DNA of 64,000 bases from JBGSIC01 sp041751875 (GTDB lineage: Bacteria > Bdellovibrionota > FAC87 > UBA2466 > JACKAF01), in assembly GCA_041751875.1 (NCBI GenBank), contig JBGSIC010000032.1, forward strand, positions 1 to 64,000. Direction: 5' to 3'. The notes under the pieces are model-generated. The model worked only from the letters and a program-made list of their open reading frames with translations. It searched no databases and was not told the origin of the DNA. Each line of letters begins with the position of its first letter. The first letter of the stretch is position 1. Shown here in pieces: positions 16,819 to 25,347 of the stretch. Made by a program: the position numbers and the translations under genes.

Positions 16819-17673
16819 GTGCGCAAACTTCTCTATTTTGCACTCCTCTTTTCGCTGCTTCCTCAAGTTGCGTTTGGCGTGGAAAAAGCCGACGAAGGTG
16901 TGATGCCTCCCGAGCTGATTAAGCTCATCCCTCTCGAACCCAAAAAAGCGGCTAAGAAGAAATCGAAAGCAAAACCCACGCCGAAGAAGAAACTGATTCC
17001 ATTCGAGCTGACCAATTTGTTCTCCGTGGATGAAAATCCTGGTTCTGGTGCGCTGCTTTTCACACGTGGTTCAATAGGCCAAGAAGTAAAACTAGGAAAA
17101 GAGTTTGGTAACAACGGCTACGGATTGGTGTTTCGATCGGATAATCTGCCTCAGCCCCACCGCTACGAGTTCCACGGTAAGAAGATTGTGCAAATTGCTT
17201 TGGGCGCAGTGGAAGCGGGGAATAAGCTTTCCCAGATTGGATCAATGAGTTTGCTCCTGGATGTTCTGCCAGAGAAAAGAACGGCTTTTAAAATTCTCGA
17301 CAGAAGCCAAAGGGGACTAGCGTCGAAGAAAGAACAGGGCGCATTGGCCTTATTTGTTTCTCCTGACCTGAAGAAAGAAGCCACTGAACAAGAGCGCCTG
17401 ATGAATACCTGGTTTGCACATAGTGGGGCGCTCACGGTAATCACAAAAAGCGCCATAAAGAAGAGTACCGCTGTTTATAATTCGAGACGTTTGGAGTTCG
17501 CGGGACAGCTTGTAGAGATTAATGTGGACGTTCAGATGGCAACTCCCTTTAACCCGACTGAGAAGAGTAACTTGGAAGGGAAAATCGTTTTGCCAATTTA
17601 TTGGCCTGCGAATGCCGCCGCCCAGGAACTTACCGACGAACTTGCTGCCCTTAGCCTCGACGACTCGAAATAG
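16819..17673 (+). CDS. Exported protein of unknown function, last gene of the Tad transcript
   Basis: The start is GTG 16819, 3 bp after the previous stop. The 284-residue protein has a clear signal peptide (MRKLLYFALLFSLLPQVAFG), then a Lys/Pro/Ala-rich linker at about 48-60 (KKAAKKKSKAKPTPKKK). A domain of mixed strand and helix follows, with no family I recognise. A basic linker directly after export suggests contact with peptidoglycan or another anionic partner, as inference. It has no cysteines. It ends the 12-kb co-directional Tad run; a composite palindrome follows 40 bp later. Confidence 0.6.
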   Translation: MRKLLYFALLFSLLPQVAFGVEKADEGVMPPELIKLIPLEPKKAAKKKSKAKPTPKKKLIPFELTNLFSVDENPGSGALLFTRGSIGQEVKLGKEFGNNGYGLVFRSDNLPQPHRYEFHGKKIVQIALGAVEAGNKLSQIGSMSLLLDVLPEKRTAFKILDRSQRGLASKKEQGALALFVSPDLKKEATEQERLMNTWFAHSGALTVITKSAIKKSTAVYNSRRLEFAGQLVEINVDVQMATPFNPTEKSNLEGKIVLPIYWPANAAAQELTDELAALSLDDSK

Positions 17674-17713
17674 GTGCCCATCTACTTCCCGGCCGTAAAG
17701 GTAGCGGGTACAG

Positions 17714-17762
17714 AGGTGCCAGGTCACTTTTGCGCTTCGCCCAAAAGTGCACAGGCACCTTG
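17714..17762. repeat. Long composite palindrome of the GGTGCC family
   Basis: AGGTGCC (17714-17720) pairs with GGCACCT (17754-17760). An inner stem CACTTTTG (17725-17732) pairs with CAAAAGTG (17742-17749) around a GC-rich loop containing TTCG. The layout is the same as the element at 872-933, but the inner-stem bases differ and still pair. It lies between convergent genes, touching the pntB stop codon at 17763, and may act as a two-way transcription stop without a T-run. Confidence 0.8.
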
Positions 17763-19133
17763 CTAGGTTGCTTTAAATTGGGAGACGAGCGCAGCGACGG
17801 TGGCTTTAGCGTCGCCAAAAAGCATGCGAGTATTGGGTTTGAAGAACAAGGGATTATCTACCCCGGCAAAGCCTGCTCCCAAACTTCGCTTGAGTACGAT
17901 GCAAGTACGAGCGCGATCTACGTCGATAATCGGCATCCCAAATAAGGGACTGGTTTTGTCTTCGCGCGCCGCGGGATTCACTACGTCGTTAGCTCCAATC
18001 ACAATACTCACATCAACCGTCTCCATCGACGGATTGACGTCCTGAGGTTCGACGAGCTGCTCATACGGCACGTTTGATTCTGCTAGTAGAACATTCATGT
18101 GTCCTGGCATTCGGCCCGCAACAGGATGAATCGCGAAACGAACTTCGCAGCCATTTTCCTCGAGCAAGCCTGCTAGTTCCCGTACTACGTGTTGCGCCTG
18201 AGCAACGGCCATTCCATAGCCCGGAACAATCACAACCGACTTTGCCATTTCAAGAATAAGATAGGTATCTTCAGCATTGATCGGATTTGCCTCACCCTTG
18301 TAACCGGACGAAGCCTTTGCAACAGAACCAAAACCGCTAAATAGGACGTTGGCGAGGGAGCGATTCATCCCCTTACACATCGTATTGGTAAGAATGATAC
18401 CGCTGGCTCCGACCAGTGCACCGGCCACAATGAGTACGTCATTCAGAATGATAAAGCCCGCTGCGCAAGCCGCGAGGCCGGAATAACTATTTAGTAGTGA
18501 CACCACGACCGGCATGTCTGCGCCACCGATGGGAATGACAACGAGAACTCCCAAAGCTAGAGAAAGTCCGACCAAAACAAGAAAAGGGGTATAGTTTTGT
18601 GCTGGTTCCATCACAAACAAGAAGCCCAACCCAAGCGTTGCGAGTAGCACTCCCGCATTGAAGATTTTTTGTCCAGGAAAGACAAAGGGCTTGCCCGAAA
18701 TAGTTTCGGCAAGCTTTAGCCACGCAATGATACTTCCCGTCGTGGTAATGCCACCTATAATCACCGCAAAGTAAACGGAGGTCGATGCTAGCAAATTAAG
18801 GGAGGGATTCGCCTGATACTCGGCCCAGCCCACGAGAAGACTCGCCAAACCACCAAAAGCGTTAAAAATGGCAACCATCTCCGGCATCGCTGTCATTTTC
18901 ACGGCAAACGACGAAACCACCCCAATGACAGTACCGATGGCGACACCTATCAAAATCCACTGAAAGGAGATGATGTTCGCGTTAAACAGAGTGGCCACCA
19001 AGGCGATGAGCATTCCCACCGCTGAAATCATATTGCCTCTACGGGCTGTATTGGCCCGCTGAAGCATTTTCAGGCCAAAAATAAACAGCACGGATGCCAC
19101 TACGTAAAAGAAATCGATCAGAGATTGGCTCAC
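17763..19133 (-). CDS. pntB: NAD(P) transhydrogenase subunit beta
   Basis: PntB is the membrane and NADP(H)-binding subunit of the proton-pumping transhydrogenase, which uses the proton gradient to make NADPH from NADH. The 456 residues match the family. About eight hydrophobic helices fill the first 260 residues. The NADP domain follows (about 285-456), with VIVPGYGMAVAQAQH, HPVAGRMPGHMNVLLAE, GANDVVNPAA and RSLGAGFAG. The GTG start overlaps the pntAb stop (GTGA at 19130-19133), so translation is coupled. Confidence 0.95.
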   Translation of the reverse strand: MSQSLIDFFYVVASVLFIFGLKMLQRANTARRGNMISAVGMLIALVATLFNANIISFQWILIGVAIGTVIGVVSSFAVKMTAMPEMVAIFNAFGGLASLLVGWAEYQANPSLNLLASTSVYFAVIIGGITTTGSIIAWLKLAETISGKPFVFPGQKIFNAGVLLATLGLGFLFVMEPAQNYTPFLVLVGLSLALGVLVVIPIGGADMPVVVSLLNSYSGLAACAAGFIILNDVLIVAGALVGASGIILTNTMCKGMNRSLANVLFSGFGSVAKASSGYKGEANPINAEDTYLILEMAKSVVIVPGYGMAVAQAQHVVRELAGLLEENGCEVRFAIHPVAGRMPGHMNVLLAESNVPYEQLVEPQDVNPSMETVDVSIVIGANDVVNPAAREDKTSPLFGMPIIDVDRARTCIVLKRSLGAGFAGVDNPLFFKPNTRMLFGDAKATVAALVSQFKAT

Positions 19134-19417
19134 TTCGGATCCTTCCCTTTGGGTTTGAAGAAACCCAACATACGATCGGTGACGAGATAACCACCTACAA
19201 CGTTGATTGTTCCCGCGACCACCGCGATAAAGCCCAGCACCGTATTCAACGCGTCAGTGTTGGTGTTGCCGGCAGCAATTAAGGCGCCGACTAGGGTGAT
19301 GCCTGAAATGGCATTGGACCCCGCCATAAGCGGCGTGTGCAACTGAGACGGAACGCGAGCGATCAATTCAAAACCTAGAAAGATGGAAAGGACTAACACG
19401 AAGAGTAGCAGGCCCAT
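19130..19417 (-). CDS. pntAb: NAD(P) transhydrogenase subunit alpha, membrane part
   Basis: This 95-residue protein has three hydrophobic helices and the family segment LHTPLMAGSNAISG, which is the separate membrane part of the alpha subunit. In E. coli it is fused to the NAD-binding part; here the three-gene form is used, as in Rhodospirillum. It starts one base after the pntAa stop and overlaps pntB by four bases. With the other two subunits it forms the proton channel. Confidence 0.93.
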   Translation of the reverse strand: MGLLLFVLVLSIFLGFELIARVPSQLHTPLMAGSNAISGITLVGALIAAGNTNTDALNTVLGFIAVVAGTINVVGGYLVTDRMLGFFKPKGKDPK

Positions 19418-19418
19418 T

Positions 19419-20546
19419 CTAAATTCCTTTCAATTGGGGGTTACAAATCTCTTTATTGTGAGTAACCAGACACGCTTTGAGAATTTCATCATTAGGGTCG
19501 AATTTGAACTTTTTGGTTTCTTTGTCCCAAAAGTGTTCGAAAAAATTATAAAGGTTCGCCGAGTACATCTGACTCGCGTGAACAGCTACTCTGCCCGGTA
19601 GATTGCGTAAACCGATAATCTTTACACCCTTCACATCTACTTCTTGATCCAGTTTTGCCCCCGCGACGTTCCCACCAGATTCGACCGCAAGATCTACGAT
19701 CACGCTGCCTGGAGACATCGCATTTACCATTTCTTCTGTAACGATCAGGGGGGCTTTTTTTCCAAACAGTTGCGCGGTGGTGATGACGATATCCGCTTGG
19801 GCGCAATGTTTTTTCATTCCCTCTCGCTGCTTTTGAACTTGTTCCTCGGTGAGCGCTTTCGCATAGCCACCCGCAGCCTCACCTGTTTGTCCCAGATCAA
19901 TTTTTACAAACTTGGCGCCCAAGGATTTTACTTGTTCCTCGACTGCTGGACGGGTGTCGAACGCCTCAACTCTGGCTCCGAGTCTTTTTGCCGTGGCGAT
20001 CGCTTGGAGACCAGCGACTCCCACGCCAATGACAAACACCCGACTTGGCTGAATCGTTCCCGAAGGCGTCATCATCATCGGCAATATTTTTTTCATCCGC
20101 TCGGCCGCAATGATCACTGCGACATAGCCGGCAAGATTTGCTTGGGAGCTCAAGGCATCCATTTTCTGTGCGATCGTAGTGCGGGGAATCATTTCCATTG
20201 CGATTGCCGAAACATTCGCGGAAGCCAGTCCATCAATCACGGCCTTTTCGAAGAAGGGATTGAGGTAGCTCACCAAGATACATCCCGATTTGAGACGCTT
20301 GATTTCTTCAACAGGCGGCTTGTTTAGCCGAAAAACGAGGTCGGCGTTCTGAAAACCGTGGTTGGCTTCAGTGGTGATCGTTGCGCCCGCTTTTTGGTAG
20401 TCGCTGTCAGGAATCCCCAAACGGGTTCCGAGACCTTCCTGCACTAAAACGGTGGCGCCCAACTTTACTAAGCGCTCAACGCTGGCCGGAACCATCGAAA
20501 TTCGTTCTTCTTGGTCGTTGCTCTCTCGAGGGATGAACACATTCAT
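19419..20546 (-). CDS. pntAa: NAD(P) transhydrogenase subunit alpha, NAD-binding part
   Basis: This 375-residue soluble subunit binds NAD(H) and passes hydride to the NADP domain of PntB. The family motifs are VGVAGLQAIATAKRLGA (Rossmann loop, near residue 175), RVEAFDTRPAVEEQVKSLGA and DLAVESGGN. ATG is preceded by AGGAG on the minus strand. It is the first gene of pntAa-pntAb-pntB, with its own predicted promoter 28-55 bp upstream. Confidence 0.95.
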   Translation of the reverse strand: MNVFIPRESNDQEERISMVPASVERLVKLGATVLVQEGLGTRLGIPDSDYQKAGATITTEANHGFQNADLVFRLNKPPVEEIKRLKSGCILVSYLNPFFEKAVIDGLASANVSAIAMEMIPRTTIAQKMDALSSQANLAGYVAVIIAAERMKKILPMMMTPSGTIQPSRVFVIGVGVAGLQAIATAKRLGARVEAFDTRPAVEEQVKSLGAKFVKIDLGQTGEAAGGYAKALTEEQVQKQREGMKKHCAQADIVITTAQLFGKKAPLIVTEEMVNAMSPGSVIVDLAVESGGNVAGAKLDQEVDVKGVKIIGLRNLPGRVAVHASQMYSANLYNFFEHFWDKETKKFKFDPNDEILKACLVTHNKEICNPQLKGI

Positions 20547-20573
20547 GGCAGGCTCCTAATGCGGACTGGAAGT

Positions 20574-20601
20574 AGTCTAGCAAAAATGCCTATAAGGTCA
20601 A
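20574..20601 (-). promoter_or_regulatory. Sigma-70-type promoter of pntAa-pntAb-pntB
   Basis: On the minus strand TTGACC (20596-20601) and TAGACT (20574-20579) are 16 bp apart. The predicted start of transcription near 20567 leaves a 20-base leader containing the AGGAG of pntAa. The prs promoter of the opposite strand was not located with confidence. Confidence 0.5.
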
Positions 20602-20706
20602 GAGTTTACACCATATTCGGATAGGTGAGCCTCTCGTTCGGGGCCAATTCGAAACAGGGCCTTCTTCCTTGTATTTGTTGGGAGATTTGCATAGATTGTG
20701 CACCTA

Positions 20707-21660
20707 ATGTCGGCGACCGAATCCCCAGTAAAGGTATTTTCAGGAACAGCGAACTATCCGCTCGCCCAGGAGATTACCTCCCATTTAGGTTTGACTGTGG
20801 CCCGGGCCGAAGTCCGCCGCTTTGCGGACGGCGAAATTTTTGTGGAAATTCAGGAGAGTGTGCGTGGAATGGACACCTTTGTGATCCAACCGACGTGCCC
20901 ACCCGTCAACCAAGCGTTGATGGAACTCCTTATTATGGTGGATGCGCTTAAGCGGTCTTCTGCCAATTCCATCACTGCAGTGATTCCTTACTATGGTTAC
21001 GCGCGCCAGGACCGGAAAGTTCAGCCCCGAGTGCCTATCACGGCAAAGCTCGTTGCCGACTTGCTTACTGCTTCAGGCGTAAACCGCGTGGTCTCGATGG
21101 ATCTTCACGCCGGACAGATTCAAGGATTTTTCAATATTCCTTTTGATCACTTGTACGCCAAGCCTGTCATTTTGGAATACCTTCGGGAGCACTACGATTT
21201 AACCCAAGCAGTTGTGGTATCGCCGGACGCCGGGGGTGTGGAAACAGCTCGTGCGTATGCCAAGCGTTTGGGAGCCGGACTCGCCATTATTGATAAACGG
21301 CGCACGGGACCGAACGAAGCGAAAGCTTTGCACGTGATCGGTGAGGTGGATGGTAAAGATGCCATTATTGTCGACGATATGATTGACACGGCAGGCACGT
21401 TGATTCAGGCCGTAGACAGTTTGGTCCAGCGCGGAGCCAAATCGGTTAGTGCTACTTGTACGCACGGAGTTTTTTCTGCCAATGCGGCTGAGCGCATTGG
21501 TCAAAGTCGCCTGAGGGAAGTGGTTTGTACGAACACTATCCCCTTGTCGCCTCAAATTGCTCAGCTGGGAAAGGTAAAGTGCCTTTCGGTTGCACCACTT
21601 CTTGCGAAGGCCATTGAACGCATTCATAACCGAGACTCGGTGAGCTCGCTATTCGATTAG
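20707..21660 (+). CDS. prs: Ribose-phosphate pyrophosphokinase
   Basis: Prs makes phosphoribosyl pyrophosphate from ribose-5-phosphate and ATP for nucleotide, histidine and tryptophan synthesis. The protein shows VKVFSGTAN near the start, the ATP-loop segment PYYGYARQDRK, the catalytic DLHAGQIQGFF, KRRTGPNEA in the flexible loop region, and the PRPP-binding VDDMIDTAGT. The length (317 residues from ATG 20707) is normal. A GTG at 20698 is an in-frame alternative that adds three residues and sits closer to a GGGAG at 20680. It heads a prs-rplY-pth operon, an arrangement found in many bacteria. Confidence 0.95.
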   Translation: MSATESPVKVFSGTANYPLAQEITSHLGLTVARAEVRRFADGEIFVEIQESVRGMDTFVIQPTCPPVNQALMELLIMVDALKRSSANSITAVIPYYGYARQDRKVQPRVPITAKLVADLLTASGVNRVVSMDLHAGQIQGFFNIPFDHLYAKPVILEYLREHYDLTQAVVVSPDAGGVETARAYAKRLGAGLAIIDKRRTGPNEAKALHVIGEVDGKDAIIVDDMIDTAGTLIQAVDSLVQRGAKSVSATCTHGVFSANAAERIGQSRLREVVCTNTIPLSPQIAQLGKVKCLSVAPLLAKAIERIHNRDSVSSLFD

Positions 21661-21675
21661 AAAAGGGAAGAGACG

Positions 21676-22353
21676 ATGGAAAACGTAATGCCAATTCAGG
21701 AACGTAAAGAAACGGGCAAGGGCCACAATCGGCGCCTGCGTATGTCAGGTAGTATTCCTGCTGTTCTTTATGGCTTGGGCGATCATAAATCGGTGACGGT
21801 TGATCCGAAACCCATTCACGCCACGCTTCTTCAAGAGGGCGGAAAGAACAGAGTTTTCACAGTCAAAGGCGCTGGCCTCGACGGTAAACGTGTTCTAATT
21901 AAAGATTATCAGGTTGATCCGGTCACGCGGCGCCTGCTTCATGTGGATCTTTTCGAGATCGACGTTACCCACAAAGTGGAAATTACGATTGCCCTAAACT
22001 TTACCGGAAAAGCTAAAGGCGTGGTAGATGGCGGTATTTTGACTGTAGTCCAACGTAATATCGATGTCCGTTGCTTGCCCGACCGGATTGTAAACCACAT
22101 CGATGTGGATGTGACCTCGTTGATCATCGGTGCTTCTCTCCATTTGAGCGACATTACCTTGCCCGAAGGAATTGAAAGTGCGACTTCTCAGAACCCCAGT
22201 TTGGTTACCGTCGTACCGCCTACGAAGGACGAAGAACTTCAAGCTTCACTCGCTCCGGCTGCGGCTCCTGAAGTGATCACGGAAAAGAAGCCTGCTGAAG
22301 GTGAAGAAGCTGCGGCCGACAAGGATAAAAAGGACGATAAAAAGGAGAAGTAA
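21676..22353 (+). CDS. rplY: Large-subunit ribosomal protein bL25, long Ctc form
   Basis: The N-terminal 95 residues are the 5S-rRNA-binding L25 domain (GKGHNRRLRMSGSIPAVLYG...DYQVDPVTRRLLHVDLFEI). The second half is the TL5/Ctc beta domain (about 100-190), followed by an acidic, alanine- and lysine-rich low-complexity tail (about 195-225). The long Ctc form is usual outside the enteric bacteria. It lies 15 bp after prs and 9 bp before pth. In-frame Met codons at residues 1 and 5 are both possible starts. Confidence 0.93.
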   Translation: MENVMPIQERKETGKGHNRRLRMSGSIPAVLYGLGDHKSVTVDPKPIHATLLQEGGKNRVFTVKGAGLDGKRVLIKDYQVDPVTRRLLHVDLFEIDVTHKVEITIALNFTGKAKGVVDGGILTVVQRNIDVRCLPDRIVNHIDVDVTSLIIGASLHLSDITLPEGIESATSQNPSLVTVVPPTKDEELQASLAPAAAPEVITEKKPAEGEEAAADKDKKDDKKEK

Positions 22354-22362
22354 TTCTCTTAA

Positions 22363-22956
22363 ATGGAATCCTCTCCTTTTTTGATTGTAGGCTTGGGTAA
22401 TCCGGGCGATTCGTACACAAATACGCCGCATAACGTGGGTTTTGAGGTAGTCGACCGATTGGCTGCCAGGTGGAATTGTGCCCCCTTCCGTAAAAAGTTT
22501 GACGGACTATGGTGCGAAGCTGATGTGCACGGACGAAAAGTTTTGCTGCTCAAGCCTCAAACATTCATGAATCTATCCGGGAAATCCATTGCGGGCTTTG
22601 TGAACTTTTTCAAAGTTCCCGTCGTCGATTCTCTTCTTGTTGTAGTGGACGATTTAGATCTCCCACCCGGTCAGCTGCGGTTGCGTAAGGCGGGCGGCAC
22701 CGGCGGTCACAACGGATTGCGCTCAACAGTTGAGTGCTTAGGCGTGGATACCTTTCCTCGTTTGAGAATAGGAATTGGCAGATCGCCTGGAGCTGATGCG
22801 AGTAGCCACGTTCTCGGAAAAATTCCCAAGGCGCTGAAGGACACTTACGAATCTGCGTTCACCAAGACAGTCGAGGGAATCGAATTCTTGCTCAAGCAAG
22901 GTGTGGACATCGCGATGAACCAAATTAATCGGGGGATAGACGCTAATGGCGCTTAG
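22363..22956 (+). CDS. pth: Peptidyl-tRNA hydrolase
   Basis: Pth releases tRNA from peptidyl-tRNA that drops off ribosomes. The 197-residue protein has GLGNPG near the N-terminus and the catalytic His in TPHNVGF. The substrate-binding Asn residues lie in FMNLSG and GGHNGLRS, and the conserved acidic segment is VVDDLDLPPGQLRLR. All key residues are present and the length is normal. It overlaps ychF by 11 bp. Confidence 0.95.
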   Translation: MESSPFLIVGLGNPGDSYTNTPHNVGFEVVDRLAARWNCAPFRKKFDGLWCEADVHGRKVLLLKPQTFMNLSGKSIAGFVNFFKVPVVDSLLVVVDDLDLPPGQLRLRKAGGTGGHNGLRSTVECLGVDTFPRLRIGIGRSPGADASSHVLGKIPKALKDTYESAFTKTVEGIEFLLKQGVDIAMNQINRGIDANGA

Positions 22957-24040
22957 GTGTGGAATCGTTGGTCTACCCAACGTAGGAAAATCAACTCTAT
23001 TCAATGCCCTGGGATCTGCGAAGGCCGAGGCGGCAAACTACCCTTTTTGCACAATCGAACCTAACGTCGGTATGGTGAACGTGCCCGACACGCGACTCGA
23101 GGAAATCGCGGCCATTATAAAACCTGACAGAATCGTATCGGCGAGTACGCAGTTTGTGGACATCGCGGGTATCGTAAAAGGTGCCAGCCAGGGAGAAGGC
23201 CTCGGGAATAAATTTCTTCACCATATTCGGGAAGTGGATGCCATTATTCATCTCGTCCGGTGTTTTGCTTTGGAAGATGTCATTCACGTTCACGGAAAAG
23301 TGAATCCCTTGCACGATATTGAAGTCATTCAAACGGAACTGATTCTCGCGGACATGGAATCCGTTGATAAGCGACTTGCCAAGGAACGTTCCGCTGCAAA
23401 AAGTGGCCGAAAAGATATTGTGATCCAAGTGGATTTTTTGGAGAAGCTTAAAGCCCATCTCGACGCAGGAAAACCGGCCAGTGCGTTCCCTGTCGCGGAA
23501 GCAGACAAGGCATTTTATCAATCTCTCTTTTTGCTGACGCAAAAGCCCGTGTTGTACGTCGCTAATTCTAATGGCACCGAGGCGGAGCGACCGTGGGTGA
23601 AGGAAGTGGAAGACTTTGCGGCAAAAGAAGGCTCTCGCTGCATTACGGTAGACTGCGCGCTGGAAGCCGAAATTGCTGTTTTGGAGGAAGCCGAAAGAGC
23701 TGAGTATTTGCGCGAATTGGGCCTTAAGGAGCCGGGTCTTAGTCGCCTGATCCGGGGAGCCTTTGATCTTCTTGGACTCTGCACCTTTTACACTGTGGGT
23801 AAGCAGGAAGTGCGTGCATGGACCATTCATAAGAACACGAAGGCACCTCAAGCCGCAGGCGCAATTCACTCCGATTTTGAAAAGGGTTTCATTATGGCAG
23901 AATGCTACAAGAGCCAGGATCTACTGGCCTTGGGCAGTGAGGCCAAATTGCGCGAGAAGGGTCTGTTACGTCAGGAAGGAAGGGACTACGTGGTGCAACC
24001 TGACGATGTTCTTTTCTTCAAATTTAATGTGACCAAATGA
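22946..24040 (+). CDS. ychF: Ribosome-binding ATPase YchF (OLA1 family)
   Basis: This 364-residue Obg-family P-loop protein hydrolyses ATP rather than GTP. It shows the G1 loop GLPNVGKST, the switch region NYPFCTIEPNVG, the G3 segment DIAGIVKGASQGEGLGNKFL, a NSNG-type G4 (ANSNG), and a C-terminal TGS domain (about 280-364; AGAIHSDFEKGFI...). It binds ribosomes and is often beside pth, as here. An unusually long antisense ORF in this gene is a shadow. Confidence 0.95.
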   Translation: MALRCGIVGLPNVGKSTLFNALGSAKAEAANYPFCTIEPNVGMVNVPDTRLEEIAAIIKPDRIVSASTQFVDIAGIVKGASQGEGLGNKFLHHIREVDAIIHLVRCFALEDVIHVHGKVNPLHDIEVIQTELILADMESVDKRLAKERSAAKSGRKDIVIQVDFLEKLKAHLDAGKPASAFPVAEADKAFYQSLFLLTQKPVLYVANSNGTEAERPWVKEVEDFAAKEGSRCITVDCALEAEIAVLEEAERAEYLRELGLKEPGLSRLIRGAFDLLGLCTFYTVGKQEVRAWTIHKNTKAPQAAGAIHSDFEKGFIMAECYKSQDLLALGSEAKLREKGLLRQEGRDYVVQPDDVLFFKFNVTK

Positions 24041-24927
24041 GTATTTTACCTCCCAGACACAAAATCTCTGGCTTCACGATTGTCCGCAACGCGCAGATAC
24101 TGGACTACCCTTTCCAAGAAGCAGTACGGTCGGTTCTTCCTCTGTGTGAAGAATTTATTATCAATTGTGGTGATTCGGCGGACCAAACTTTGGAGCTGTG
24201 CCGCGAACTCGAAGCGGAGAGCGACGGTAAGGTAAAAATTGTTCAATCGATTTGGGATCACCAGGATCAAAAAGGTGGGTGGCAGCTCAAGGACCAAACT
24301 GATACCACGATGGCCTTTTGCAAAGAAAAATGGTGCTTTTACATCCAGGCCGATGAAGCGATTCATGAATCGGATCATGAGAAGATTTTAAAGGCGATCG
24401 ATCTGGCTAACATTCGCGCTGATGTCGACGGTATATTGTTTGATTACATGCATTTTTACGGCAGCTACGACTACATCATTCGGGCGCGCAATTGGTACCG
24501 TCACGAAGTCCGCGTTTTTAAGAATCACCGGGGAATCAGCGCCTTCCAAGATGCGCAAGGGTTTCGAAAAGAGGGAGCCCGGCTGAGTGTCATCCGATCG
24601 GGCGCCAAAATTTTCCATTATGGGTATGTGCGTGATACCGATTCTATGATGCGGAAATCTTCTGAACTTTCACAGTGGTGGGGAGAACAGCCCAAGAAAG
24701 ATCCTCGTCAACTCAGTTTCAAACGCCGAGTGGGAATGCGTCGTTTCACGGAGTCGCACCCCGCAGTGATGCAAGAGCGTGTTCGAGCTGCACGTCCGGT
24801 TGATGTGAAGACCTGGCGACGCGCTTGGGATAGAAAAGAAGTAAAGAATTTTGTTTCCGCCGTCTGGGAGTTTGCCTTTGGCTTTCGAATCGGGGAGTTC
24901 CGCAACTACAAGCTCATTCGGATTTAG
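24037..24927 (+). CDS. Family 2 glycosyltransferase
   Basis: The start overlaps the ychF stop (ATGA). The 296-residue protein begins ISGFTIVRNAQ and continues with a nucleotide-sugar fold. IINCGDSADQT lies near residue 45 and the acidic QADEAIHE near 110 is the probable DxD-type metal site. There is no signal peptide or clear membrane helix. The protein resembles short GT2 enzymes of cell-surface polysaccharide synthesis. Acceptor and sugar cannot be predicted. It is co-directional with the housekeeping genes, which may only provide a promoter. Confidence 0.75.
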   Translation: MSILPPRHKISGFTIVRNAQILDYPFQEAVRSVLPLCEEFIINCGDSADQTLELCRELEAESDGKVKIVQSIWDHQDQKGGWQLKDQTDTTMAFCKEKWCFYIQADEAIHESDHEKILKAIDLANIRADVDGILFDYMHFYGSYDYIIRARNWYRHEVRVFKNHRGISAFQDAQGFRKEGARLSVIRSGAKIFHYGYVRDTDSMMRKSSELSQWWGEQPKKDPRQLSFKRRVGMRRFTESHPAVMQERVRAARPVDVKTWRRAWDRKEVKNFVSAVWEFAFGFRIGEFRNYKLIRI

Positions 24928-24933
24928 TCCTGG

Positions 24934-25347
24934 ATGCAACTTAGTCGAGAAATAGCTGTCCCCACTCAAGGCAAGGGACTCTATGAGATTACTTCATCCG
25001 TTTCTTTCGCGTGGGGCAACGATTTTCCCTCTCAGGGACTTCTTCATCTGTTTTTGCGGCATACTTCAGCGTCTTTGATTATTCAGGAAAATGCGGCCCC
25101 CGAGGCGCGCATGGACCTGGAAACCTTCATGGAGAGGTTGGCTCCTCAAGGAGAGGCCTGGCATCAGCACACCGATGAGGGACCCGATGATAGCCCTTCG
25201 CACATGCGATCCGCGATCACGGGGTGTTCGTTGTGGGTGCCAGTGAGTGCGGGACGCCTACATTTGGGAACATGGCAGGGAATTTTTCTTTGGGAGCATC
25301 GCGATCGGCCCCATCAAAGAAACGTTTGGATGACTTTAGTAAACTAG
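24934..25347 (+). CDS. YjbQ family (UPF0047) protein
   Basis: This is a compact 137-residue protein with the family hallmarks: FLRHTSASLIIQENA, an HQHTDEGPDDSPSHMRSAITG stretch rich in likely ligand residues, and GTWQGIFLWEHRD near the end. Members have been linked to thiamine-phosphate synthase activity and to uncharacterised roles. The in vivo role is unknown. The stop TAG (25345-25347) overlaps the stop of the convergent gene. The family is common and the call is firm; the function is not. Confidence 0.88.
   Translation: MQLSREIAVPTQGKGLYEITSSVSFAWGNDFPSQGLLHLFLRHTSASLIIQENAAPEARMDLETFMERLAPQGEAWHQHTDEGPDDSPSHMRSAITGCSLWVPVSAGRLHLGTWQGIFLWEHRDRPHQRNVWMTLVN

Noticed and set aside
22997..23869. 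290-codon antisense ORF inside ychF
   Set aside because: The plus strand encodes a complete YchF with all G motifs. The antisense product has no family pattern, no ribosome binding site and a composition typical of a shadow frame.
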